From assembly GCF_014898055.3 (NCBI RefSeq), contig NW_023601433.1, positions 46,061,876 through 46,125,875 on the forward strand: a DNA stretch of 64,000 nt, in the 5' to 3' direction. This DNA is from Talpa occidentalis. Taxonomy: Eukaryota; Chordata; Mammalia; Eulipotyphla; Talpidae. Positions 35,884 to 47,110 of the stretch are shown here, in pieces. Under the pieces are notes generated by a model. It saw only the letters and a program-made list of their open reading frames with translations. It did no database searches and was not told the origin of the DNA. A program made the position numbers and the translations under genes. Position 1 is the stretch's first letter; the number at the start of each line of letters is the position of its first letter.

Positions 35884-36311
35884 CATCTACTAATAATTAC
35901 TAGGGTGTAAATGAAATTAACATGCCGAACAAAATGCACAGAATGGTTAGCTTGATCAGAAGACAAAACCCAACTTTATGTTGTTGGAAACCCATCTCAG
36001 CTCAAAAGATAAAATAGATTCAAAGTAAATGATTGGAAAATAATCCTACAAGCATAGGGGGTCCCCAAAAAAGGATAAGTAATACAAAATATAAATTTCC
36101 AGTTTAAAAAGGAAACAAGAGACAGGGATGGACATTATATAATGATCACTATATAAGGGATCACTACATCAGAAGGCACAGCAACATACATAAGAAAACT
36201 ATTAAAAAACTGAAAACACAGTCATTGGCCATGAAACAATGGTAGTAGATAACATCAGTGCCCCCCTTACATCAATGGACAGTCAACTAGACAGGAAATA
36301 AACAAGGAAAT

Positions 36312-36841
36312 TGTTGCATGGGGCAACACCACACTGATAAAGAAATGGGAGTCGTGGAGCAGGCTACATAATGTAGGATGCTGCTGAAGAGCAAGATCTT
36401 GGCCTTTTTTTTGATAGAATTATACAGCATCAGTTGTGAGGGGAAGGAGGTCTGTCCTCTAGAAAAGGAGCTCTGTCCTCTACAGTATCTGGGGTTGTGA
36501 GTCTGCCCTCCAGGCACTTCTCATCTGCTTGATGACTTGGTATTGCATTTGAGAACAAGCCCTAGTTCCCCAGCCATGGTTTCAATCTTATCAACATGGC
36601 TTTCCATTGATGAGCTTCTGGGGTCCTCAGCCCCCCGACCCCCACATTCCCAGTCATACCTCCTGATGCATAGCCTTCCCAGAGTGATCAAACTTTAAGC
36701 TCTTGGTTGATTTGAAAGGTACCTTGTAAGGTTTGGCTCCTATGACTGACTGACAGGGCAGCTCTGACCTTATATAGGAAAGCAGAACTGCAAGTAACAA
36801 ATTGGTGGCTAAACAGGCTGCTTAGGATTAGCAGACCCACA
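36312..36841 (-). mobile_element. solo LTR (ERV), third family, class II-like
   Basis: 530 bp beginning TGTTGCATGGGGCAACACC and ending GCAGACCCACA, flanked by GGAAAT / GGAAAC (36306-36311, 36842-36847). A 6-bp duplication is typical of class II (betaretrovirus-like) elements. A minus-strand TATA-like CCTATATAAGG lies at plus 36772-36782. Orientation is therefore probable but not certain. Confidence 0.7.
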
Positions 36842-37419
36842 GGAAACAATAGCCTTAAATCAGGAATTATATCAGGTCAGTACAATGGACATTTAGAGAC
36901 ATTATACCCCTTCCCCAAAAATGTCAAGTACAGTTTACTCTCAAATGCATATGAAATTTTCTGAAGTTAACTCACATGTAGGAGCACAAAATAAGTGTCA
37001 ATAAATTGAAGACTGAAATTTTTTAAGTATCTTCACTGGTGTGAAGTATTTTTTAAGTATCTTCACTAAAAACAACCACAAAACCAAAGTTGCTAAGTCT
37101 CTAATGTGTGAAGACTGAAGTAAACAATTGAATGACTTTTTTGCTTAATGAAGAAATCAGATTGTACTCCTAAGTATTTACCTGAATAAAGCAAAAGCAC
37201 TAAATAAAATACTTACATGAATAGGCTGATAACATTTATTATTCTGAGTATGAAAATAGAAAGTAATATGTGGGTTATGATTAGAGGTGATACTATAGGT
37301 CCTTTAAGAACGTAGTTAAGTAAGACATACCTCTCAGCCATCCAGGAAGAACTGTCTGGCACTCAGTTGGATATGTGTGCCATGAGGTGAAAGAAGTTTA
37401 AAAGAAGAGATAGAATTTT

Positions 37420-37685
37420 TTTTTAAAGATTTATTTATTTATTTATACAAGGACCAGGGTACAGGCCAGATGCGTGGGAGGGTGAGAGGATTCACCAGAG
37501 ACAGAGTGGGATACAGAACAGGAGACTGATGAAATACACTGCTGAGGGGAGCAGCGGGTAAGACGGGAAAGGACTGCCGCACCATATGGGACCCTCGCCA
37601 GCTGGCCAAGTTTGTACCGGCGCAGCAGAGGCTGTGGACAGCTTCACAGGGCTGCACTCAACTGCCTGCGCCACCAGGGAGGCCC
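37420..37685 (-). mobile_element. tRNA-derived SINE, older lineage
   Basis: T-run and 'aaagatttatttatttattt' tail, 'gattcaccagagacagagtg', head 'gccaccagggaggccc'. TSD of 18 bp AAGAAGAGATAGAATTTT (37402-37419, 37686-37703), perfect. Frames at 37439-37674 are antisense SINE. Confidence 0.97.
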
Positions 37686-37934
37686 AAGAAGAGATAGAAT
37701 TTTGAATATTGGAGACTCAGAGCCCATGCTGTAGATTATAAAAATCACTTCATTTGGATAATTCACCCCTTCTCAAAATATGAAGGACTTGGTAACGTAT
37801 CTGAGATGTTACCTGATTCTCTGTACACTTCCTGAGGTCTCCCTCAGAAGCTGTGAATGCACCTTCTTAGAAGACATGGTTATAGGGACCATATTCACAT
37901 TAAATCAACTCAAAGAAGGATACAAAATCGGGCA

Positions 37935-38125
37935 GGAGTTGGTATTTATTTTTCTGTAAAGGGTCTGAAAAATAAACTTCATTAGTTCAATTGGCTCTGT
38001 AGCAACTATACTGCCACGATAGCAGGAAAGCTACCAGACATAACTGTTAAACTAATAGGCAATGACTGTATTGCAATAAAACTTGATTTACAATAGTAGG
38101 TATTAGGACAGGTTGAGTTCACAGA
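37935..38125 (+). mobile_element. MER58-type hAT-Charlie DNA transposon
   Basis: Order of motifs: 'ggagttggtatttatttttc', 'tgtaaagggtctgaaaaata', 'gctctgtagcaactata', 'tgccacgatagcaggaaagc', 'caatgactgtattgcaataa', 'aacttgatttacaatag'. This matches the MER58 layout (…tctgtaaagggccagatag…caataaaactttatttaca…). Confidence 0.8.
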
Positions 38126-38247
38126 TCTAACATGAAGATGGCTCAAATAGTCTTATTCTCTTGGGCCCGGTGTCTATCCCAGTGTCTTCATTTTTTACTC
38201 TCCCTTTGCTGTTTTCCCTACATGGATACCTGGGAACCTACTGAAAT

Positions 38248-38335
38248 ACAATAGTCCCCTCGTTTTAGTGGTTTTGTGGATTTCATTACCCCCAGTTAAC
38301 CTGGGTATGAAAATCTGACTTCTAACTAAATTTTA
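38248..38335 (+). mobile_element. Tigger-type (TcMar) DNA transposon fragment
   Basis: 'acaatagtcccctcgtttta', 'gtggttttgtggatttcatt' and 'cagttaacctgggtatgaaa' follow the 5' end shared by Tigger-family elements. Short. Confidence 0.5.
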
Positions 38336-38569
38336 ACAAAAAATGAAGTATAAAGAAATGGGGTAAATTATGTCAGAAGTGAGCACTTTCTTCAATGTCA
38401 TGGTAGCTATAATTCCCTGGTAGTTTAATTGTAACTAATTAGAATAAGAATACATTTAGAAACAGAGAGGGCATTAAAAAATCATTTGATCTTTTTGTTC
38501 TCCCTAAATGGTTAGAGTTTGTACTTATGACTTTATGGCAGGGGAAATTTCAGTTCTACAATTACTTTT

Positions 38570-38838
38570 GTTTTTTTAAAGATTTACTTATTTATTTATA
38601 CAAGAACCGGGGTACAGGCCAGAGGCATGGGAGGGTGAGAGGATTCACCAGAGACAGAGTGGGGAGCAGAACAGGCAGACTGAAGAAATACACTGCTGAG
38701 GGGATCAGCGGGCGAGGTAGGAGAGGTCTGCTCGCCATGTGGGACCCTCGCTGGTGGCCGGGATTGAACCTGTGCTGCAGAGGCTGTGGACAGCTTCACA
38801 GCACTGTGCTCAACTGCTTGTGCCACCACGGGGAGGCC
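38570..38838 (-). mobile_element. tRNA-derived SINE, older lineage
   Basis: 'aaagatttacttatttattt' tail, 'caagaaccggggtacaggcc', body and head 'ccaccacggggaggcc'. TSD of 14 bp with one mismatch ctacaattactttt / ctacaatcactttt (38556-38569, 38839-38852). The 119-codon plus frame over it is SINE-derived. Confidence 0.95.
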
Positions 38839-39174
38839 CTACAATCACTTTTCAAGTTTAGTTTCATCTGTCATTCTTCCAAATAAATTGCACAAATTTT
38901 GACTTAATGATATGGACTATGTGAATCACTTAACACTCACTGCCAGGTTAACCAAGAAAGGATAAATCACACCTATTGAGTAAAAGAGAGAAGACAGCAG
39001 ATGGAGAGGATCCTGGAGTTAGACTGTCATTCAGGGCAATCAAGGATTGGCATCTGGAAAATGCAGACACACCTGTGACGGAGCTGAGTGTGTGAGGACT
39101 AGAATCTCCAAAAATATATCTATTGTTAGTATCCAACCAATTTCTGAAGCAAAAAAAAAAAAAAAAATTATGCA

Positions 39175-39398
39175 GGCTATGAAGCTATCTGCAGCCACTG
39201 CAGCACAAGTTCAATACCTGGCCAGGGAGCTACCCACAAGGCACGGCAGACCTCTCCTGATTTGCCCTCTGCTCCCCTCAGCAGTGTATTTCAGTCAATC
39301 TGCCTGTTCTGTTCTCCACTCTGTCTCTGGTGAATCACGCTCCACATCTCTGGCCTGTACCCCAGTTCTTGTATGCATAAATAAATAAATCTTCAAAA
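39175..39398 (+). mobile_element. 5'-truncated tRNA-derived SINE
   Basis: Begins inside the tRNA part ('ggctatgaagctatctgcag'), lacking the A box, and continues with 'agttcaatacctggccaggg' to the tail 'ataaataaataaatcttc'. A run of 17 A (39151-39167) lies just upstream, an odd place for a plus-strand SINE. The 38948-39136 and 39047-39388 frames are not genes. Confidence 0.85.
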
Positions 39399-40080
39399 AA
39401 TGTTATTTTTCTGCCTAGAGAGAGAACAAAGAAGAATACATAATGTAAGTATGTAATGTAAGTAAACATGTTCCTTTGTCTCTAATCACCTTCAAAACTG
39501 GGGTACTATTCACGTCTTAGGGAAAATATGGCTCAGAGATTTCTAAACAGTTACTGGCCCCATCTCTGCTTTATGTCTAAGATGAATCTTATTTATAAGT
39601 AAAATTCTTCCAACAACTGGAAACTAATCACAAATGACTGCAGGAAAAAAAAAAAACAACAATGAAATATTCTTTTTAAAAGCAGTGTCTAAAGGCCCAT
39701 AGTGTTCTGGCTAGACACAGTACTAAGAAAATCATTTCTGAATGTTGACAATACCAAGCACATAAAATGCCAAATAAATATAAACAAAATTGGTTCTATA
39801 AGTGGTTAATTGACCTTAGAATTATTACCTTATTTCTTCTTCTACCAGCCCCTAATCATATATAATCCCACTTTCTTATGAATACCTCAGAAGGTATGCA
39901 TGCATCTCAAACCACATCACAAAATTCTTAAAAGAAAATCATTAGACTTTGAGTGTAATCAGTACTCTTAGGGCACTAAAAATTATTCTTAAAATAAACT
40001 TAACTTATAACAATTCCAAAATGGGTAAGAAAGTTGACCACATATTTTTTGTGATTTTTTTTTTTCTCCTGGTGCTAGTT
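39399..40080. other. unassigned non-coding DNA
   Basis: AT-rich with a short A-run at about 39646-39657. Nothing recognised. Confidence 0.5.
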
Positions 40081-40093
40081 AAATACATCTGTG

Positions 40094-40411
40094 GGGCCTC
40101 CCCAGTGGTGCAGCGGTTGAGTGCTGGGTTGCAAAGCTGCACGCAGCCTCTGCGGCGCCGGTTCGATCCCTGGCTGCTCCCCGGCCACCAGAAGAGGGTC
40201 CCACATGGTGCGCAGACCTCTCCTGCCGCCCGCTGCTCCCCTCAGCAGTGTGCTTCAGTCCGTTCTGCCTGCTCTGCTCCCCGCTCTGGCTCTGGTGAAT
40301 TCTCTCACCCTCCCGCGCTTCTGACTGTACCCAGTGCATGTATAAACAAAAACCAAACAAATAAATAAATAAAAACATGCCTCTATTAAAAAAAAAAGAT
40401 TTTAATAAAAA
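40094..40411 (+). mobile_element. tRNA-derived SINE, younger lineage
   Basis: A box TGGTGCAGCGG at 40106-40116 (TRGYNNARNGG) and B box GGTTCGATCCC at 40160-40170 show tRNA origin and Pol III promotion. Body has the younger-lineage block 'ctgctccccggccaccagaa' and 'ctgactgtacccagtgc', tail 'caaataaataaataaa' and A-rich end. TSD of 13 bp with one mismatch AAATACATCTGTG / AAATACATTTGTG (40081-40093, 40412-40424). Confidence 0.97.
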
Positions 40412-40424
40412 AAATACATTTGTG

Positions 40425-42371
40425 CCTTCAGATTTGGGAAGACCTCTCTGGAGGAACTCTGCAAAGGCTCTGCTGTTAACACTAAGATCTGTACCTCAAC
40501 CCTCTTTTTCTCTTTACCATGGTCAGTCAAAATCATGAACCCAATAGACTCAGAAAAACTGCAAGTATAGATAGCAAGATGCTCCTTAGTCTGTTGGGAA
40601 TGAAACAGAAATCTGGCAGGAGGTCAGGAGCATTCATTAGTTGAGCAGCACTGCAGAGAATTGTGAGCTAGAGAAAGTAGATGTAGAGCAAAAGGCTCCA
40701 GGATCCAACCCAATCTCCTGCTAGATTTACTAATTAATTTTCTTTCATTTGCAGCTGGTGAGTCAGGGAATATGACTCACTTTCCCCTTTTCCTCCTACA
40801 GTCATTATCAGGTCCTGCTTATTAACAAATTGCCCTTTTGAGTGTCTCCTTTTCTGAAGGTTGGCTGTGGGGGTGATCTCAGTAGTCTTGGCTTGGAAAG
40901 GTCTTTTTCAAAAGGACTCAGGGAAACAAACTTCAATCTTTTCAGAACAGCAAAATGGATCCATAATAATGAGTAATGCTATTTTTGCTGCTTTTTTCCC
41001 TTTACCTCCCTCATAAGGAAAGAAAATTATTTTTCATAACCCCTGTTGTCTTTCTATTTCTTGAATGGTTCATGTAGGTAAGGTATATTGCTGGGAACAT
41101 AGGTCAGAGAAGTAAATTCCTTCTGTAGATAACCTGAATAACCTCTCTGAATAACCACAGAGAGGGTATGGTGAGTACTGAAAGTAGAGAGGGAGAAGTG
41201 ACTAATGTTAAATGCTATTATTTAGATTTTACAAATATGTATAAATGCCTTATTTTAACCAAGTATCAACTCCCTTAAACAGATAAGAAGGAAGCTTTGT
41301 GTTTATATGCACCATCTAGTTCTTCTAGAGTTGCTATTTTTTGAAAATAATAACTGTGATATAAGTTTGCTATGACAGAATTATAGCAATGCTCCAGTAG
41401 CGCCAACTAGCAGTTTTCAGTAAATTAAAGTTTATTGACTGGTTTGTTTCAACAAGCATATTTCTATGGCGTGTCTTATACACTTATTCTGTGTTCCTAG
41501 ACAACATAAAATTCAACTTTTTGCCTCATTATGAGCTGAATTAAATGAGTGCTTAGACATGTAAGCTTTACAAAGAAAAAACATGGTTTTCAATCCAGGC
41601 TGTATAAATTTACTTTGCACAGCCACAGTCTATGAGCCAGTACGTACTGGTTATGAATTTGGTATTAGAATGAGCTGAGAAATGGATCAAGAAATCAATT
41701 ATAATCAAGCAACAAAAATGCATGGAAGAAAATGTTCTTAAATTTCAAAGTGTTACATGTTATCTATAGACACAAGCTCCACAGACTCTGTGTGATGGCC
41801 CCTTTATAATCTGAGTAAAAACATTCGGACAGAATGGGACTCTGCAATTCATGAATTCTTTCCATTCATCCCAGGGGCATGGATGGACAAAATACTAAAT
41901 CTGCCTGTAGACTAAAACCCAGTGGCAATAGGGGGACATTATTATGAGTTTGCCACACACCTTTAATTTCAGCTTATTTAGAATACATCAGTTACCTTGA
42001 CAGTTTCAACCCAAGTCCCTAGGTTAAATATCTGTGTGCTTATTTCTTAGTTTGCTTATTACCATGGGTGTACTGCTCAAGACTTTTCACCCCGAGGATC
42101 TTTACTAAACAAAGAGGTAACTATGGAAAATTTTCAAGGTTTTCTGGGGAATGAATAATATTAATGAAATACATTAATGAACATATTAATGACATAGTCA
42201 AGATAAAGGCAATTGCAACAATATGATTCATCAACCATCTTACATTTTAACTAAGTAAACTATTTTATAAATAGCTACAATATTGTAACTTCATAAAATC
42301 ATCAAAAACAAATATAGATACATCAATATAGTAGAAGGTTATAAAGCCTTTAATAAGAAAAAAAAAAAAGT
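40425..42371. other. unassigned non-coding DNA
   Basis: Nearly 2 kb with no repeat family, RNA gene or long open frame that I recognise. Candidate single-copy DNA. Confidence 0.55.
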
Positions 42372-42590
42372 AATGGACTTGGAGCAAAATGGCTAGGATT
42401 TGAATTCCAGCTCCATCACTTACAAGATATATGACCTCAAATTATTTAACCTCTCTGTGCCTCAATTTCTTCATCTTTAAATTGGGATGTACTAGTACTT
42501 TGCTCATAGGATTGTAGTGAGATTAGAGAGTCAATACTGCAAAGTTCTTGGAATAGTAATTGTCCTTAAATTTAGCTGTCAGCATTATGT
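42372..42590 (+). mobile_element. MIR SINE remnant
   Basis: Sense MIR order: 'aggatttgaattccagctcc', 'atcacttacaagatatatga', 'ttatttaacctctctgtgcc', 'tcaatttcttcatctttaaa', 'cataggattgtagtgagatt'. One of the best-preserved MIRs in the window. Confidence 0.88.
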
Positions 42591-42649
42591 TCTTATTTGC
42601 ACTGATACAATGCAAGCTCCACGATATAGTAAGGGATAAAAGTGCAGAG

Positions 42650-42921
42650 GGGGCCTCCCCGGTGGCGCAGCAGTGGAGTGCTGGGTTGAGAAGATGCCCA
42701 CAGCCTCTGCAGTGCCGGTTCAATCCCCGGCTGCTCCCCAGCCACCAGAGGAGGGTCCCACATGGCACGAAGACCTCTCCTGCTGCCCGCTGCTCCCCTC
42801 AGCAGTGTACTTCGGTCCCTCTGCCTGCTCTGCTCCCCGCTCTGGCTCTGGTGAATTCTCTCACACTCCCGCGCTTCTGACTGTACCCAGTGCTTGTATA
42901 AATAAATGAATCTTAAAAAAA
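42650..42921 (+). mobile_element. tRNA-derived SINE, younger lineage
   Basis: Head 'ggcctccccggtggcgcagc', B box 'ggttcaatcccc', younger block 'ggctgctccccagccaccag', tail 'tataaataaatgaatctt'. TSD of 12 bp AAAAGTGCAGAG (42638-42649, 42922-42933). The 139- and 106-codon frames over it come from the SINE. Confidence 0.97.
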
Positions 42922-42933
42922 AAAAGTGCAGAG

Positions 42934-43749
42934 AATATAATAATATACTCTTATTTGTAAAATTAATAAAATATGTATAAAAAATAAATGTATCATTAAA
43001 ATATCTACACATAAAACCATAAAGCCTTCAGGCTAAGATTATTTACATATATTCAACTTTGAACAATAGAATATTTTGAGATGCTATACAAATTATCTAG
43101 ATTTATCAGCCGAATATAACCTAATAAGACTAGTGATGATGGTATTAAGCAGGCTAATAAATGATACCTCAAAGATCTGTAGTGCCATCTTCATCAAACA
43201 AATTTAGAAATGCAAATAGTCAATAAAACCATGTTTATATTCATTAGTCCCTCAGTTCTGACTCAGCTCATGGAGACAAAGTTGGCATTTAGAGCGCACA
43301 GGTAGAGGAAGATATTGATGGGGTTAGCCATTGCATCCTATAATAACATGAGAAGCATGAGAAACCCAGCTATTATGTAGGCTGGGTGGCTGGGGACTTT
43401 TAAGAGACTTGTGCAACCTTAGGTCACCTCCAAAGATTACATCTGCTCTGAGCATTAACATTCAAGGATTTGGTTCCAGGATTTAGTGAGTCGAAAATGA
43501 TCAGATTATTTAGATATTTCTGTCAAAAATTAAGGAGATCTTAGAACACTTTTAGGATGTTAGGAACTCAACACATACATCATTCTGCTATGAGATGATA
43601 ATAGTGACAATGATAGATATTAATAGCCAATAAAAGGCCACAGCTGAAAAATAGATTGGACATATACCAGAGGTTTCAGTTAGTGAAATATAATTTACCC
43701 AGACTTCTTTACCCCTAAAGAATCTTACCATAAGACATGCAGTTAAATG
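42934..43749. other. unassigned non-coding DNA
   Basis: Nothing recognised; the 98-codon minus frame 43588-43884 overlaps the L1 end downstream. Confidence 0.5.
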
Positions 43750-43912
43750 GGGACAAAAAGGCAGAGGGCCCAATGCTTTGGGGTAAAGGATTATGGGTGC
43801 TTTGATGGTGGGAGTCAGGTGACAGCATATATCTGAGGAGATACGAACCCATTCCTCTAAGTGATATATAGTTCTGTAAACCAATGTTACTCCAACAAAG
43901 AAAAAAAACTGA
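43750..43912 (+). mobile_element. old L1 3' end
   Basis: 'gtgctttgatggtgggagtc', 'gtgacagcatatatctgagg', 'gttctgtaaaccaatgttac' then a short A-rich end: the same old L1 3'UTR type as at 33460-33618. Confidence 0.7.
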
Positions 43913-44239
43913 TTTCTAAGGTCATTTATAAAGCTATAAATGATAGTTATAAAAGATTCCTAGAAAATAGGTTTAAACAAATCTGTCTTCTTTTATTATC
44001 TATACAATGGAGAAAGTATTTAGTTTACAGGATATGGTTGGACTCTTACTTACCAGTACTTATGATGCAAAAGCAAAGGAGTGGCCAGTCTCAGAAATTA
44101 AGTAGTGCAGAAGAAGAGAGATTGTTAAATGCATTCTTCTCACAGACCAAAATGGTAAGGGCATTGAAGTCATACATGCCTTGTGCTGAATAACTTTGTA
44201 TCATTAAAAAATGTTGGTATCCTGAGCAACTAATTTTAT
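43913..44239. other. unassigned non-coding DNA
   Basis: Contains most of a 110-codon open frame (43861-44193) with no recognisable motif; it begins in the L1 3' end and is probably fortuitous. Confidence 0.45.
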
Positions 44240-44355
44240 TTCTTGGGCTACACTTTCCTCATCTTAAAAATAGATACTCTGATATTTACTTTGCAGTGTT
44301 TTATGCAGATTAAATAAGTTGTATAACATGAAGCCTAAAATAGTAGATAGTCATG
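44240..44355 (+). mobile_element. MIR SINE remnant
   Basis: 'gggctacactttcctcatct', 'taaaaatagatactctgat', 'gcagattaaataagttgtat' follow sense MIR order. Partial. Confidence 0.55.
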
Positions 44356-44536
44356 AAAGTCCAACCAGTTCTTAACATAATGGAGCTGGATACCATAATA
44401 ACAGAGAAGAAAATTGTATTTCTATGTCAAAAAACATTCCTGTATGATTTTACTCAAAATATAATTATAGAAATCCAAGAGAATAATGAATCCCTAGAAA
44501 ATAACTGCAAGCTAACCATAGTTTAAATATAGGATC

Positions 44537-44645
44537 TTTTATTTTTATTTTTATTTTCTTATATTGTTGTTGATTTTTGTACAGTATTTGATTTGTCCCC
44601 TCATGTGTAGTTCCAATAATTCTCCTACCATTCAGTACCCATGAC
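44537..44645 (-). mobile_element. L1 3' end fragment
   Basis: (TTTTA)n T-rich start, then 'ttgttgatttttgtacagta' and 'gtcccctcatgtgtagttcc': the reverse of an L1 terminus like that at 45470-45590. Confidence 0.6.
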
Positions 44646-45277
44646 CATTGGACCTTTTAAATAAAAGAAAAATCAGCTTTGTAATACAGGTTTCTTTCTG
44701 GTAATTCTTTACATGATTGTTAATAAGAACTAACTGAAACAAGCAGGGAAAATGATATATGTGTGATATATTACCCAAAATGGTAATATAAATATTTAAA
44801 TTGTTTTTTAAGTAAGAATTTTTTGCAATCACAGTAGTTCATATGTTAATGAGCATACCTACTGCAAGAGTCTAGGTTTAAATCATTACAGCTAAAATTG
44901 TATTATTCTTTATTACGTTAACTTCCTTTTGTCTTATTCTGCCACTTCCACTACAGTAATTAATTCAAATAACTTGTAAGAACCATTAAACATAACTTTA
45001 AGTTTTCCTTAGAAAAATTTTTAACAAAAAAATTCAAAATTTCTATCCAATATCTTAATCCACATCACAATAGTTTTGAAATAAATTTTCATTTATAGTT
45101 CTAATTCTCCCCATTCTACACAAGGTTGTCCTTGTGTGGATGAGAAGTAGGATGATAAGTCATTTCTCTAATGTAATGAGAAAGTGTTTCACTCAGGAAA
45201 ATCTTGCTTCTATATCTAAACTCTCCTCTCAAATGAAATCTTTGGACTACATAATGAATGCAACTATAAACGCACCA
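44646..45277. other. unassigned AT-rich non-coding DNA
   Basis: Nothing recognised. Confidence 0.5.
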
Positions 45278-45592
45278 GTGAAATAAGCCAGAAAAAAAGA
45301 AAAATACTGGATGGTCTCACTTATAGGAGGAACATAGAGGATCCAAATAAAGGATCAGGAAAAAAAAAACTACAATAAAGTAAAAATCAAAATCTACAAT
45401 TATAAACCAGAGACATTTTGAGTGAGGGGGAGAAGGGAGTAGGATCAAAACAAGAGAGGGAAGAGCACAGGGACCATGGTGATAGATCATGGGTGAATGG
45501 GTGGTGGGAATTTCACAGGAAGTTAAACCGAGGTGAAAATGCATACATTGTACAAAAATGAAAAATGATGAAAAAAAAAATAAAATAAAAAA
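45278..45592 (+). mobile_element. 5'-truncated L1 3' end
   Basis: Begins at the last codons of ORF2 ('gtgaaataagccagaaaaaa') and contains the whole 3'UTR: 'aaccagagacattttgagtg', 'gatagatcatgggtgaatgg', 'tacattgtacaaaaatgaaa' and an A-rich tail. Same subfamily as the 49172-51654 element. Confidence 0.88.
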
Positions 45593-46477
45593 ATATTACC
45601 CAAGTTATTACACCTTAAACCACCATGAACCCCCTCCCTGTTTTTTTTTGCCAAAGTATTGAAACTGAGGGAATGGTTAAGGGAACAAGAAATTCGTGTT
45701 CCTGGGCACCCTGAAGAGTGGAGTAGTATTAATATGAAGAAAACCTAACCATATTTCACAATTTGGTCTAGGGCCAAAGCCAATCCCTCTGGTAACCTTC
45801 TTTCTTGAAGGCCATAGTTTGAATTTGTACATATTTAATTTGTGCATCTGCCTCCCTTCTGGTGGGTGGGTGATATAAGTGCTGCCTTTGCCTGCTTCCT
45901 TTCACCAACACTAAACTCACAACTTGATGCTGAGGCTAATTTGATTAGCACCATAAAATGCTAACCGTTACTGTGGAGTTAGCAGTGAAAAATACAATCA
46001 CTTAGTTGCAAGAGACCTATAACCTAGTTTGCGCTCAGCCTCTGGGCAATAAAAGTCCACTGACAATTCTGAATAATAGTGTCAACATTCTTATAGTGCT
46101 TTAGGTAACTAGATTTAAAAGCTTCTCAGTGTTTCATTACCTTATGACCGGGAAAATATTACCACAAAAAAAATCTTTCTGGTACAATTTGAATCAATTT
46201 CTCTTTGTCTGGAGAGCAAAATTAGGTGACTTGCTTAAGAGGATAAAACATATACTCTGTAGAGCGGCCCTAGGGTTGGGAAGAACTTTAGAGAGGATTT
46301 ACGTCATCTCCCTCATTTTGCAGTTGGGGATTAAAATGGAGGATGTCTAGTGATCCAATTCAGATAGTTAATCACAGATACCAAGGAACTTTAATCGTGT
46401 CGATACAATTCTAAGTCATTAATTCCTAGAATTGCAAGAACTGTCTAGTGAAATAAAAAAACTCAATCTGAGCAGGT
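45593..46477. other. unassigned non-coding DNA
   Basis: No gene. 46150-46340 has a faint old-repeat texture ('aggtgacttgcttaagagga', 'cctcattttgcagttgggga') that could be a degraded MIR or L2 piece. Confidence 0.4.
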
Positions 46478-46491
46478 TTAGTCAGGTTTTT

Positions 46492-46809
46492 TTTTTTTTT
46501 TTAATAGAGGCATGCTTTATTTATTTGTTTGCTGGTTTGTTTGTTTGTTTTGTTTATACATGCACTGGGTACAGTCAGAAGCGCAGGAGGGTGAGAGAAT
46601 TCACCAGAGCCAGAACGGGGAGCAGAGCAGGCAGAAGGAAGGACAGAAGTACACTGCTGAGGGGAGCAGCGGGCGGCAGGAGAGGTCCGCGCGCCATGTG
46701 GGACCCTCCTCCGGTGGCCAGGGAGCAGCCGGGGATTGAACCGGCGCCGCAGAGGCCGCGGGCAGCTTCGCAACCCAGCGCTCAACCGCTGTGCCACCGG
46801 GGAGGCCCA
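46492..46809 (-). mobile_element. tRNA-derived SINE, younger lineage
   Basis: T-run and (GTTT)n/(ATTT)n tail, 'gcactgggtacagtcagaag', 'gattcaccagag'-type body with 'gagccagaacggggagcaga', head 'gctgtgccaccggggaggcc'. TSD of 14 bp TTAGTCAGGTTTTT (46478-46491, 46810-46823). The 151-codon plus frame and its shadows are SINE-derived. Confidence 0.97.
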
Positions 46810-46842
46810 TTAGTCAGGTTTTTAATCACCAGGTTTTTAATC

Positions 46843-46874
46843 CATCTGTCCTTCAGTTCATCTGTCCTTCAGTT
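46843..46874. repeat. 16-bp tandem duplication
   Basis: CATCTGTCCTTCAGTT occurs twice head to tail, at the 5' edge of a MIR remnant. Confidence 0.9.
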
Positions 46875-47110
46875 TTCTCATCTATAATACAAAGTCAACG
46901 ATAGGACAGACCTTCCAGAATTGTTATGAGGATTCAATGAATTCACACACAATAATAAAAGCTGATGTGTTTTTATGTGTTCAGATATATTCCAAGAACT
47001 CTATAAGTATTAACTTTATCCCATAGCAAACTCTTGAAATACATAATATTTATTGTTCTTCTCATTTTACAGATGATAAAAATGAGGAACTTCTAAAAAT
47101 GCCGGATATA
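46860..47110. mobile_element. two opposed MIR-like remnants
   Basis: 46860-46950 reads as sense MIR ('ttttctcatctataatacaa', 'attgttatgaggattcaatg'). 46960-47110 reads as antisense MIR ('aagaactctataagtattaa', 'cttctcattttacagatgat', 'aaaatgaggaac'). Either two insertions or a rearranged one. Confidence 0.55.

Larger units (their letters stand above)
33860..37230 (+). mobile_element. old L1 (ORF1 to endonuclease region), broken by three LTRs
   Basis: ORF1-like A-rich coding remnants run from 33860, resume at 34700-35278 ('ccaaaaatactatatcctgc', 'gacaaacaaatggttaagc'), then the ORF1-ORF2 junction and endonuclease region at 35884-36311 ('gaaacccatctcagctcaaa') and 36842-37130 ('ttaaatcaggaattatatca'). 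A piece at 37160-37230 may be a downstream L1 scrap. A 14-bp tandem duplication TTTGCAAACACTAG lies at 35131-35158. A run of 11 G lies at 34718-34728. No frame survives. Confidence 0.8.

Noticed and set aside
35499..35903. 134-codon plus-strand frame with Pro/Ser-rich end
   Set aside because: It lies in the second solo LTR and runs antisense to it. No retroviral or cellular domain is visible.
40160..40170. tRNA gene suggested by A and B boxes
   Set aside because: The boxes belong to a tRNA-derived SINE. There is no foldable full tRNA with an anticodon arm and acceptor stem.
43861..44193. 110-codon plus-strand frame as a small gene
   Set aside because: Starts in an L1 3' end, has no motif, and is flanked by MIR sequence. 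Insufficient support.
46432..46887. 151-codon plus-strand frame (and similar frames at 38527-38886, 39949-40368, 42593-43012, 48708-49058)
   Set aside because: They translate SINE bodies in one or other frame. Similar peptides recur wherever the SINE occurs, which shows repeat origin, not genes.
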